Counted from the first letter of the stretch, positions 1-6,004 are shown. The stretch is DNA of 6,404 nucleotides from Promethearchaeota archaeon (GCA_014729315.1 WJKD01000795.1:1-6404), one strand, 5' to 3'. Program-made: numbers and translations. The notes: a model not told the origin generated them from the sequence alone.

Positions 1-1564
1 GGCTCGGCGTCGCCTCCTGGAATACAACTTTGCCAAAAAGCTGGATTTGTTTTTCCTCGTTTGTCGGCAATTGCTTTAACAGTTTTTCTTCTTCCTTTGC
101 CAGCTCATCAATGGTTGGCATCCGGTTATTTCGTTTCCTGAAGCGCATTTCATACAACACCAGCTCGCCTTTTACTTTCTGCTTATCAGACATCTGCAGC
201 CACTCTTTATAATAATTAATCTTGGTGCTGTACTCCTGGCGCCTTCTTGCTTCTTCCTGCTTTTTCTCCTGCTTGATTCTTTCTTCCTTTGGAACGAAGT
301 TGGTTGGCAACGACCAGTTGCCTTCAATTGCTTTCCGTAAATAGCCGGCAGGATTCTTTCCAATAAGTGGACTTTTAATTTCCTTCAGATAATCAAACGC
401 CTCGATCCAACTCTTGATGCGCTCTTCAGGATATTTATTGATAATCTTTTCTGCCACGCCTTTGGTTATTTTCCGCTTTATCAATTCGCTGGTCAGCTCG
501 TTATCCTGGACTTGTACATCTTCTTCCGGAAGCTGCTCCGGTTCCGGAGTTCCTTTCACTTCATAGCGATAGTACTTTTTATTCCTCTTCCATTCCGCGA
601 CCGCTCTTTCGCCAATATAATATTTAATCAACCAATCGTTTTTCCCGGAACAATCCAGCCATTCGACATCAGCAAAATACTTGTCTTTTATCAGTTCCTT
701 ATGAGCCGGTCCGAGCTGCTTTTGCGCCTTCCATCTTTCTTTTTGTCTGGTCAGCGGAAAATAATCACAAATTTTCGAATATCTTGACTGAACGAAATTC
801 TGATTATTCTCTAACGCCACATAAATCGATAAGCCAATGAATTCGTACATCCGGGTGGTAATATTTCCACTCAATCTTTGATAAAAATCCCAATCCAAGG
901 GAACGACATAATTTGCATTGATATTCTGCAGATACCAAGTGCTCAGCATTAAATAAACACCATCAGCTTTTCTGCCGTCCTCGAATTCCTCGCCCGAAAA
1001 CAATACCCGATCATACAAATGAAACGTGTCGTTTATCGACTTTTTCGATTTCTTTAAATAGAACGTCCCTTTTGATTGAATGGTTGTTGCCACAATTCTC
1101 TGCAGAGAATTTTTCACCTCATTCGTGTTGACACCCGAGGGATTAATTTTCATCAAACTGCAGAGAGATCTGAGCGAGCCTAATTTAATCGGATTCTGGA
1201 TCGGTTTGGGCATTTTATCCAGTATTTGCTCCACTGCACGGTGCAGCTTTTTATCAAACGCAGTGGGAAAGCCAAAATCGACATTCATGGTCACTTTCCA
1301 AACCAGTTCTGCTCTGCCCTCACTGCTATGAATATGCTCCTTTATCTCGATCTTTTCTCTTTTGCTGGATTTACTCAAATCAAAAAACGGATATTTAAGA
1401 AAATTAAACTCGGTCCGTAAAATTTTGGGAATAATAAGCTGGCGTTCTTTTTCTATAATATCCAAATTGTCTTTGGGGGACTTTTCTTCAGTCATCACTT
1501 CCCTATCTTGTTTTTTGACACCAAAGGTTTTCGCCAGATGGTTAAAATAGCCATCTTGATTCAT
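1..1564 (-). CDS. repA: RepA-type plasmid replication initiator, 3' end cut by the window edge
   Basis: This reading frame is open without a stop for about 521 codons from the ATG at 1562-1564 to the left edge, so the C-terminus is missing. It resembles the RPA (replication initiator protein A) family, whose members bind iterons and open the plasmid origin. Matching segments in order are NFLKYPFFDLSKSSKRE (about residues 54-70), a segment with FGFPTAFD (97-104), VNTNEVKNSLQRIVATTIQS (about 145-164), and NYVVPLDWDFYQRLSGNITT followed by RMYEF (about 218-242). Then comes PAHKELIKDKYF (286-297). A later segment with NPAGYLRKAIEGNW (about 404-417) is of a kind seen near the C-terminus of several plasmid initiators. 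A charged stretch rich in Lys, Glu and Arg follows (about 425-445). The iterons immediately upstream support the call. The first ATG lacks a Shine-Dalgarno sequence; Met24 (1493-1495) is a credible alternative start. Family assignment is from recalled motifs, not a search. Confidence 0.87.
   Translation of the reverse strand, partial: MNQDGYFNHLAKTFGVKKQDREVMTEEKSPKDNLDIIEKERQLIIPKILRTEFNFLKYPFFDLSKSSKREKIEIKEHIHSSEGRAELVWKVTMNVDFGFPTAFDKKLHRAVEQILDKMPKPIQNPIKLGSLRSLCSLMKINPSGVNTNEVKNSLQRIVATTIQSKGTFYLKKSKKSINDTFHLYDRVLFSGEEFEDGRKADGVYLMLSTWYLQNINANYVVPLDWDFYQRLSGNITTRMYEFIGLSIYVALENNQNFVQSRYSKICDYFPLTRQKERWKAQKQLGPAHKELIKDKYFADVEWLDCSGKNDWLIKYYIGERAVAEWKRNKKYYRYEVKGTPEPEQLPEEDVQVQDNELTSELIKRKITKGVAEKIINKYPEERIKSWIEAFDYLKEIKSPLIGKNPAGYLRKAIEGNWSLPTNFVPKEERIKQEKKQEEARRRQEYSTKINYYKEWLQMSDKQKVKGELVLYEMRFRKRNNRMPTIDELAKEEEKLLKQLPTNEEKQIQLFGKVVFQEATPS
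1493..1504 (-). promoter_or_regulatory. Shine-Dalgarno-like site and alternative start of the rep gene
   Basis: On the minus strand AGGGAA (1499-1504) lies three bases before an in-frame ATG at 1493-1495 (Met24 of the longest reading); the bases between are GTG, itself an in-frame possible start. The first ATG at 1562-1564 is preceded only by an A/T run. The 23-residue N-terminal extension carries no recognised RPA motif, so the shorter protein is plausible. This would lengthen the leader and put the inverted repeat at 1580-1621 further from the start. Confidence 0.35.
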
Positions 1565-1579
1565 AAATTTTTTGAAAAG

Positions 1580-1621
1580 AAACAACAACAATGAAACATC
1601 TTTTCTATGTTGTTGTTGTTT
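1580..1621. repeat. Perfect 12-bp inverted repeat in the rep leader
   Basis: AAACAACAACAA (1580-1591) and its exact complement TTGTTGTTGTTT (1610-1621) flank an 18-base spacer. The element lies 16 bases upstream of the first rep ATG, between the gene and the iterons, so it would be transcribed as a hairpin or act as an operator. Its sequence is unrelated to the iterons, so it is not the half-iteron palindrome by which many initiators repress their own gene. An RNA structure or a site for another protein is more likely. That role is inferred from position. Confidence 0.6.
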
Positions 1622-1638
1622 TATATTCTTTTATATAC
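1619..1638. repeat. Tandem AT-rich 10-mers, probable origin unwinding element
   Basis: TTTTATATTC (1619-1628) is followed directly by TTTTATATAC (1629-1638), two 10-mers identical at nine positions, in an A/T-rich stretch that runs to about 1645. They sit about 50 bp from the first iteron. Iteron origins usually carry AT-rich direct repeats beside the iterons where the initiator opens the duplex. I saw no clear DnaA box nearby. The stretch may also contain -10 elements of the rep promoter, such as TATATA on the minus strand, but no good -35 was found. Confidence 0.5.
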
Positions 1639-1658
1639 TTTAGAGACTCTGGAAGTCG

Positions 1659-1668
1659 CTAATATTAG
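1659..1668. repeat. 10-bp perfect palindrome CTAATATTAG
   Basis: A perfect palindrome lies between the AT-rich 10-mers and the iterons, upstream of the rep gene. Its position would suit an operator in the rep promoter region. It is short, and a palindrome of this length in AT-rich DNA can arise by chance. Confidence 0.35.
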
Positions 1669-1687
1669 TGCGTTTACAGCGTTAAAA

Positions 1688-1874
1688 CCTACTCATAACT
1701 ACGCATTTTCCTACTCGAAACTACGCATTAACCTACTCATAACTACGCACTTTGCTACTCGAAACTACGCACCCGCCAACTTGAAACTACGCACATCAAA
1801 AAATAATCACTTATAAAAACCTACTCGAAACTACGCACCTGGATCATTTCACAAAGCCTACTTAAAACTACGCG
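1688..1874. repeat. Iteron array of the plasmid origin (seven copies)
   Basis: Seven copies of an 18-bp repeat with consensus CCTACTCGAAACTACGCA lie at 1688-1705, 1710-1727, 1732-1749, 1754-1771, 1776-1793, 1820-1837 and 1857-1874. Copies 1 to 5 start exactly 22 bp apart, about two helical turns, so initiator molecules would bind one face of the DNA. Copy 6 starts 44 bp after copy 5, as if one unit had decayed in place, and copy 7 starts 37 bp after copy 6. The ACTACGC core is kept in all; copies 1 and 3 have CAT for CGA in the middle, copy 4 begins GC, copy 5 reads CCAACTTG, and copy 7 has TAA for CGA and ends GCG. Repeats of this kind beside a rep gene are the binding sites of the initiator and set copy number. 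Confidence 0.93.
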
Positions 1875-1896
1875 CGTTGATATAATCTATCAAAGA

Positions 1897-2106
1897 TCAG
1901 ATGAGTCCACGTCGCTGTTTGCAATAATAGTGTTGTGAAGAATTGGTCGGGCTGCCACAGAATTCACAAATTTTCGGATTGTGTTCCTTTTTTTCTTTGT
2001 GCTTATCTTCATAGCAAAATTTGCAATAAAAATCAGAAACAGAGTCGTCGATTTCATGTTCTTCACAACAGATACATAATTTATAAGGTGGAATTCTTTT
2101 TGGCAT
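1897..2106 (-). CDS. Small cysteine-rich, probably zinc-binding protein (69 aa)
   Basis: I do not recognise a named family. The 69-residue protein carries three CxxC pairs: Cys11/Cys14 (CICC, so Cys13 is also present), Cys28/Cys31 (YCKFC) and Cys47/Cys50 (CEFCG). These are followed by His59 and Cys62 in QHYYCK. The first two pairs could form one four-cysteine zinc site; the third with His59 and Cys62 could form a second, although the final Cys expected of a regular zinc ribbon is replaced by Gln-Arg-Arg. The middle is rich in Lys, Glu and His and there is no signal peptide or membrane segment, so it is probably cytoplasmic. It ends 22 bp before the iteron array and reads toward rep, suggesting a role in replication control, which is inference. 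The ATG lacks a Shine-Dalgarno sequence, but a good promoter lies upstream. Confidence 0.72.
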   Translation of the reverse strand: MPKRIPPYKLCICCEEHEIDDSVSDFYCKFCYEDKHKEKKEHNPKICEFCGSPTNSSQHYYCKQRRGLI

Positions 2107-2140
2107 AAAATCTGAAAATAGCTGACAGAAGCATTATATT

Positions 2141-2169
2141 ATTATATTCCACCAATCCCGAAATGGCAA
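2141..2169 (-). promoter_or_regulatory. Sigma70-like promoter for the cysteine-rich gene
   Basis: On the minus strand TTGCCA (2164-2169) and TATAAT (2141-2146) are separated by exactly 17 bp. Transcription would begin near 2134, giving a leader of roughly 30 bases before the ATG at 2106. A second TATAAT lies at 2133-2138 but has no good -35 partner. The promoter lies in the 83-bp gap after the winged-helix gene, so the cysteine-rich gene can be expressed on its own. Confidence 0.6.
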
Positions 2170-2189
2170 ATAAACACGGATAAAATAGA

Positions 2190-2396
2190 TTACTCGACTA
2201 TAATTGTCTCCGCAAAATCCTTGAGATTTTGGATATCATCATCAGTAAATAAACGCCATCCATTTCTGTTTTTGGTTTTGACATCCTCAATATCACCATT
2301 TTTTAACCATCGGCGCCAGGTGGATTCATGTACTCCTGCCTTGTCCAACGCTTCGCTCGTGTAGTAAAATGTTTTTCCTTTAATTTTAACCGGCAA
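2190..2396 (-). CDS. MerR-like winged-helix DNA-binding protein (68 aa, TTG start)
   Basis: The protein is a single small DNA-binding domain of the MerR or excisionase-like type. Residues 11-31 (YYTSEALDKAGVHEST then WRRWL) fit a helix-turn-helix in which the second helix carries Trp27, Arg28, Arg29 and Trp30. Residues 43-50 (NRNGWRLF) fit the wing, and TDDDIQNLKDF closes the domain. The TTG at 2394-2396 is chosen because AAAGGAG lies eight bases upstream and the domain begins a few residues later. The frame extends to an ATG at 2498, but that extra stretch is a Pro/Phe-rich translation of what looks like promoter DNA. It lacks an effector or dimerisation region and is far shorter than full MerR regulators. 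Likely a plasmid regulator of itself or of neighbouring genes; target unknown. Confidence 0.75.
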   Translation of the reverse strand: MPVKIKGKTFYYTSEALDKAGVHESTWRRWLKNGDIEDVKTKNRNGWRLFTDDDIQNLKDFAETIIVE

Positions 2397-2404
2397 TCTG
2401 TTGA

Positions 2405-2411
2405 CTCCTTT
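2405..2411 (-). promoter_or_regulatory. Shine-Dalgarno sequence AAAGGAG that sets a TTG start
   Basis: On the minus strand AAAGGAG sits eight bases before the TTG at 2394-2396. It is the strongest ribosome binding site in the window and argues for the 68-residue protein over the 102-residue reading from 2498. Confidence 0.7.
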
Positions 2412-2429
2412 TGAAATGGTTTGAAAGGG
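2410..2429. repeat. Tandem 10-bp direct repeat in the leader of the winged-helix gene
   Basis: TTTGAAATGG (2410-2419) and TTTGAAAGGG (2420-2429) are head-to-tail copies with one mismatch, one helical turn apart. They lie between the promoter at 2443-2471 and the TTG start, and the first overlaps the Shine-Dalgarno sequence by two bases. A natural reading is an operator for the gene's own product. Chance similarity cannot be excluded for so short a repeat. Confidence 0.4.
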
Positions 2430-2442
2430 GTTTATGGGGATT

Positions 2443-2471
2443 AATATAGTAAAGAAAGGTGGGAAAAGCAA
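2443..2471 (-). promoter_or_regulatory. Sigma70-like promoter for the winged-helix gene
   Basis: On the minus strand TTGCTT (2466-2471) and TATATT (2443-2448) are spaced by 17 bp. The start of transcription would fall near 2436, leaving a leader of about 40 bases that holds the tandem 10-bp repeat and the Shine-Dalgarno site. This also explains why the reading frame upstream of TTG codes for an odd Pro/Phe-rich peptide. Confidence 0.55.
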
Positions 2472-2648
2472 GGGGAAACTTGATGGATAATCTAACAATG
2501 TATCTTAAATTTTTATATATTCTAAATGAATAGATTTATTTTCAGGATCAATCTCCAATAATATTTTTGGATTAGTAATTTAGACTGTATTATTGTAGAC
2601 CACCTCTTTGGTAATATAACGTATAATACTTATAATAATCAATATGTT

Positions 2649-2699
2649 GAGTTGATTTTTATTAAATAGCTATTGTGTTTAAAAGAGTTGATTTTTATT
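2649..2699 (+). repeat. 15-bp exact direct repeat GAGTTGATTTTTATT
   Basis: Two identical copies lie at 2649-2663 and 2685-2699, starting 36 bp apart, about 270 bp upstream of the 814-aa gene. A 15-bp exact match at this spacing is more than expected, although the T-run makes it partly low complexity. It may be a regulator binding site or a remnant of a longer duplication. Confidence 0.45.
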
Positions 2700-2958
2700 G
2701 TATTGTTGGTATGGTTTTTGTTATTGTAAACAGAAAAATGTCTAAAAATTTACGATAATAATAAAAGCGGATGATATTTTAAAATCATGTTATTATTTTA
2801 AAACGAATTATTATGATATTGATAACGGTTATACTTCCTCTCCTATAGCTACTCTAGAAAAATGCTGTTTTTATGGCTATTTGCTAATAAAATCTTATTT
2901 TCGAAGATTTCGTTCTGTGATTCCCTTTGCTTAATTAAAAATACGTAAATTCAACTCA

Positions 2959-2964
2959 TATAAT
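2959..2964 (+). promoter_or_regulatory. TATAAT -10 element very close to the 814-aa gene start
   Basis: A consensus TATAAT ends eight bases before the ATG at 2973. Transcription from it would start near 2971, making the message essentially leaderless if ATG 2973 is used, or giving a leader of about 30 bases if the in-frame ATG at 3003 is used. No convincing -35 lies 17 bp upstream; a TTGCTT at about 2927-2932 is 26 bp away and too far. Confidence 0.35.
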
Positions 2965-2972
2965 TTATTTTT

Positions 2973-5417
2973 ATGTGTAATACCAATAAAAAGAATATTA
3001 AAATGAATAAAATATTCAAATTAGTATCGGAAATATATATCGAGCATGTTTTGAAAAGTTTTTCCCTAGAGCAAAGAAAAAAATATTGTGAGGAAATTTA
3101 TAGAGGAAAAATTTCAGCAATCAAGCCGATTTCGAAAATTATGCCCTTAGATGATTCTCAAGCAGAGGTTTATTGTTTAGCTTTGGGAAGAATTGGCTCC
3201 GTGGAATGTGTTCAGTATTTAGTTGCTCGTGCTAAAAATGCTAGTCTAAAACTTAAGAATACCATTTGTAACTCATTGATCCTGATTGATCACCCAATAG
3301 CATTGAGTGAAGCAAACAAAATATCATCTCAGTTAAACATTGAATCTAAAAAGAACAAACAATTCATTTCCTTAAGCGCTGAGGCAAATAAAACTCTTAT
3401 GGAGCTGTTAAAAAATCAAAATGATTCAATTAGGTTATATGCTCACAAAATATTATATACATATGTTGAAAAACGTCATATTTCAAATTTATTAAAACAA
3501 ATAAAAACCGAAAAGTCAGAAGATATAATAAAAATTATTGAAGAAATATTAACAAAATTTTCCAAAAACGAACGTAAATATATATTGCATAATTTTATCA
3601 GCCCGAATAGTAAAATATTTCGCAAACATAATAATAAAAAGAAAAATAGAAAAAAATTTAATAACGAATTACAAATTATAGTAAGAAAAATTCCAAAATT
3701 TTTTATATATCAAATACCGACCATCTCACTTTTTTGGCGAGATTTTATATATAAATCTCTTGATGGTTTATGGCAGCCTAGTGGAAACCAAGAAAGCATA
3801 TTATGGATATTGGCTAGTAATGGTGCTTGGATTCCAAAGATAAAAATATGCTTTGATAGAAATGTTTTTAATCAACTAACTCAAAATAGATCCCAGGCGG
3901 ACATTATAAAAATTATAAAAGTCATCGAAAAAATTGGTTGGACTAGAAATGATGCTTCTATCCTTAAAATACTTAAAAATAGTGAAAATACATTAATCAA
4001 GACAATGGCTATTAAGGGACTCATTTATTTGGACTTAAAAGAAGGGTATGCAGAAGCTTTAACATTTTTAAAGGAAGACCATGAGCCACAGTTTGCTCAA
4101 GAACTACTTTCAATGTGTAACATTAAACATTATCTAATTAAAGAAAATTTAAAAATCTTATTGAATTCAAATTGCAAATATGTGCAAAAATATGTTTTAC
4201 GAAGATGCGATGAGATGTTTGATACTGAAATTGAAAAGATTTTAATCAACTTTATTACAAAGTATCAAGATAAGGAAATTTTGAATGAAGCATTGACAGT
4301 CCTAAATTCTAATCATGCATATTCATTAGAGAATTTTCGAGAACTTTTAAAATCTTCAGACATAATTGTTAATAAATGGGTTCTTGATAATTCATCCAAT
4401 TTAGTTGAAGAGGAGCAAAAAATACTTCTATCTAAACTAATAAAAAATGAAAATGAAAAAATTCAAATACTTGCAGCTAGGCAAATTATTGAAAAAGTCC
4501 AATGGCTTAATAATATGGACTCCCTAAGTAAAGTATTTAAAAAATTAAGTAAAAACCAAAATTTTATAGATGAACTCGAATATATTTTTAAGGACGCTGA
4601 TTTAACGGCATTAGAATATGCCAGGTATCTTATCAATGTAACACGAGAGTATGAATTGAAAATAGTAGCTGGTGTCATAATTGGATTATTTGGTAATGAG
4701 GAGGATCATAAATATTTAATCTCAACTTTCCGAAATGGAAATCAAAAGAACAGATGGTTTTATATAGTTTTCTGGGGCTGTTTGTCTACAAGAAAAGAAA
4801 ATAGATCTGTGATTTTATCATCACTTTATAAACATCAGAGTTTACGAGATAGATCTGTGATTATATTAAATAATAGTATAGAAATCTTGGTTAAAATTTA
4901 CAGAAACTTAGATGATGCCCCCAAAAAAAATTTACTTTTTTTAATCCAGAACCTAAGCCATTCTCTGTTTTTAGAATTTATTTCATTCCTCCGAAATTGG
5001 TTTGAATCAAATTTAGATGATTCATTCAGGCCAGTTATTAGTAATGATTTTTATGTCAAAAAGGTAACAATTCTTGAGGAAGAATTTAAATATAACTTAT
5101 TAAGACAAGCGAGCTACTGTTATCCTACTATATTTAATGAATTTAAAAGAAAGATAAACAATATCAGCAAAGAAAAAGAAAAATTTCGAAAAGGAAAATT
5201 ATTTGGGGGACTAGTTGACAATAAAACTATACAAATTATTCCAAGTAATTGTTTCCCAATAAAGTTAAATTTTGTAGCTAACATTGTAGATTTGACTGCT
5301 TCTCAGAAAACTTCGATCGGAAAAGCATTTTGTGATGTTGTATCCGAGGTGATAGGAGCGGGGGGATCTTTCTCTCCAAACAATAGTGCTAAACAAAATT
5401 TAGTAGCCTTTGGATAA
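2973..5417 (+). CDS. Large HEAT-like alpha-helical repeat protein of unknown function (814 aa)
   Basis: I do not recognise a named family. Most of the protein is paired amphipathic helices of the HEAT or ARM type, clearest at residues 63-105 (AEVYCLALGRIGSVECVQYL and the helix after it), 137-165, 310-353, 386-412, 453-525 and 563-606. Such solenoids bind proteins or nucleic acids. Residues 216-230 form a basic patch (Lys, Arg and Asn rich). From about 730 a charged linker leads into a different C-terminal part: two predicted strands (751-773), a helix (777-794) and a Gly/Ser/Asn-rich tail. No nuclease, ATPase, protease or membrane motif was found. The first ATG has no Shine-Dalgarno sequence; Met11 (3003) is an alternative. 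It is followed after 15 bp by the 179-aa gene, probably one operon. Many Ile codons are ATA, unlike rep, which suggests transfer. Confidence 0.8.
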   Translation: MCNTNKKNIKMNKIFKLVSEIYIEHVLKSFSLEQRKKYCEEIYRGKISAIKPISKIMPLDDSQAEVYCLALGRIGSVECVQYLVARAKNASLKLKNTICNSLILIDHPIALSEANKISSQLNIESKKNKQFISLSAEANKTLMELLKNQNDSIRLYAHKILYTYVEKRHISNLLKQIKTEKSEDIIKIIEEILTKFSKNERKYILHNFISPNSKIFRKHNNKKKNRKKFNNELQIIVRKIPKFFIYQIPTISLFWRDFIYKSLDGLWQPSGNQESILWILASNGAWIPKIKICFDRNVFNQLTQNRSQADIIKIIKVIEKIGWTRNDASILKILKNSENTLIKTMAIKGLIYLDLKEGYAEALTFLKEDHEPQFAQELLSMCNIKHYLIKENLKILLNSNCKYVQKYVLRRCDEMFDTEIEKILINFITKYQDKEILNEALTVLNSNHAYSLENFRELLKSSDIIVNKWVLDNSSNLVEEEQKILLSKLIKNENEKIQILAARQIIEKVQWLNNMDSLSKVFKKLSKNQNFIDELEYIFKDADLTALEYARYLINVTREYELKIVAGVIIGLFGNEEDHKYLISTFRNGNQKNRWFYIVFWGCLSTRKENRSVILSSLYKHQSLRDRSVIILNNSIEILVKIYRNLDDAPKKNLLFLIQNLSHSLFLEFISFLRNWFESNLDDSFRPVISNDFYVKKVTILEEEFKYNLLRQASYCYPTIFNEFKRKINNISKEKEKFRKGKLFGGLVDNKTIQIIPSNCFPIKLNFVANIVDLTASQKTSIGKAFCDVVSEVIGAGGSFSPNNSAKQNLVAFG

Positions 5418-5418
5418 T

Positions 5419-5423
5419 AAGGA
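5419..5423 (+). promoter_or_regulatory. Ribosome binding site AAGGA of the 179-aa gene
   Basis: AAGGA lies nine bases before the ATG at 5433, just after the double stop TAATAA of the upstream gene. The short gap supports translation of both proteins from one message. Confidence 0.55.
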
Positions 5424-5432
5424 AATAAAAAA

Positions 5433-5972
5433 ATGATTATTTCTGCCAAAATACCTGCTTATTGTATTGACTTCAATAAAGAAATTCCAGGACAGAGCGA
5501 TCAATACAGCTTAAAATTACAAGTCGATACAGAGTTACAATTTCAACTAGCTTTAAGGATTTGCGATTATAAAAACACCATAAACAAGATATTCAAAGAA
5601 TTGACACCAGAAGAAACGGAAGATATTGTGCAGATTGGCATTCAGTTTGGTATATGGTTATTGCAATCTTATTCAGATTCAAATAAAAGCCCATATGAAC
5701 GACCCTTAAGTATTAAAGACATTCTAATTCGTCTTGGATGGGAAAAAAATATTAGCAAGGATATATTTTTGGTTATTATAATGCTCTTCTATGCTTTAAA
5801 AACAATTAGCATTTATAATTTTGAACTTTGTTTTCAAGAGATAGAAGCAATTATTGCGTTTTCATATAAAATAAAAAAAGATTTGGTTAACGATATTCTA
5901 AATAGATTATATCTTCATTTGCCGGAATTAAGGGAAATTAAAGATTTTCGTGTTCTTGCTCAATTTAAATAA
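5433..5972 (+). CDS. Hypothetical protein, probable partner of the HEAT-like protein (179 aa)
   Basis: No family is recognised. The first 30 residues look like beta strands (MIISAKIPAYCIDF, then YSLKLQV), and the rest looks mostly alpha-helical: 33-58, 60-82, 93-102, 108-127, 131-148 and 150-161. Residues 111-122 (IFLVIIMLFYAL) are strongly hydrophobic. Flanked by charged residues and only about 12 to 15 long, this is more likely a buried helix than a membrane span, but a single span is possible. There is no signal peptide and no visible catalytic motif. The gene shares the AT-rich composition and strand of the 814-aa gene 15 bp upstream and has its own AAGGA site, so the two are probably co-transcribed. 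A small adaptor, inhibitor or subunit of the repeat protein is the natural guess, from context only. Confidence 0.75.
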   Translation: MIISAKIPAYCIDFNKEIPGQSDQYSLKLQVDTELQFQLALRICDYKNTINKIFKELTPEETEDIVQIGIQFGIWLLQSYSDSNKSPYERPLSIKDILIRLGWEKNISKDIFLVIIMLFYALKTISIYNFELCFQEIEAIIAFSYKIKKDLVNDILNRLYLHLPELREIKDFRVLAQFK

Positions 5973-6004
5973 TAGCCAATGTCTATCTTATTCTTTTTCA
6001 TATC

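Larger units (their letters stand above)
1619..1874. other. Probable origin of replication (AT-rich element plus iterons)
   Basis: This composite contains the tandem AT-rich 10-mers, the 10-bp palindrome and the seven iterons, and it lies upstream of and next to the initiator gene. That is the usual layout of an iteron-controlled theta-replicating plasmid. The exact limits are inferred, and the origin could extend beneath the small cysteine-rich gene that ends at 1897. Confidence 0.75.
2499..2972. other. AT-rich divergent intergenic region without a credible gene
   Basis: This 474-bp region separates the minus-strand regulator from the plus-strand two-gene unit. No reading frame longer than about 30 codons with a ribosome binding site was found on the plus strand. 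It holds a 15-bp direct repeat (2649-2699), a small palindrome ATAAC-G-GTTAT (2822-2832), a 7-bp-stem hairpin (2890-2910), two copies of ATTTTAAAA near 2774 and 2794, and a -10-like TATAAT at 2959. No tRNA or known riboswitch was recognised. Its length and composition match the operon it precedes, so it is probably part of the same acquired segment and carries its control region. Confidence 0.6.

Noticed and set aside
172..363. 63-codon minus-strand frame
   Set aside because: It lies wholly inside the rep gene in another frame, and its Arg/Ser/Lys-rich product looks like a shadow translation.
512..787. 91-codon plus-strand frame, and others at 30-212, 1080-1331, 1226-1420 and 1362-1550
   Set aside because: All are antisense to the continuous rep reading frame, which matches an initiator family; these give no recognisable domains.
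1607..1816. 69-codon plus-strand frame across the origin
   Set aside because: Most of it is a translation of the iterons (repeating LRI/LRT units) and it has no ribosome binding site.
1681..1880. CRISPR array
   Set aside because: The repeats are 18 bp with gaps of only 4 bp in the regular part, and they sit beside a rep gene, so they are iterons; no spacers of CRISPR length and no cas genes are present.
2397..2498. N-terminal extension of the winged-helix protein from an ATG at 2498
   Set aside because: It covers a promoter and a repeat, gives a Pro/Phe-rich peptide, and the TTG at 2394-2396 has a far better Shine-Dalgarno site.
2862..2948. 28-codon plus-strand frame starting MLFLWLF
   Set aside because: It is short, has no Shine-Dalgarno sequence, and its hydrophobic content is expected from AT-rich DNA.
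4463..4678. 71-codon minus-strand frame
   Set aside because: It is antisense to the 814-aa gene, with no domain and no ribosome binding site.
5301..5330. P-loop in the 814-aa protein at SQKTSIGK
   Set aside because: The first Gly of the GxxxxGK[ST] pattern is missing and no Walker B or other ATPase motif accompanies it.
5763..5798. Transmembrane segment in the 179-aa protein
   Set aside because: The hydrophobic run is only about 12 residues and then becomes amphipathic; a buried helix is more likely, so a membrane location was not called.
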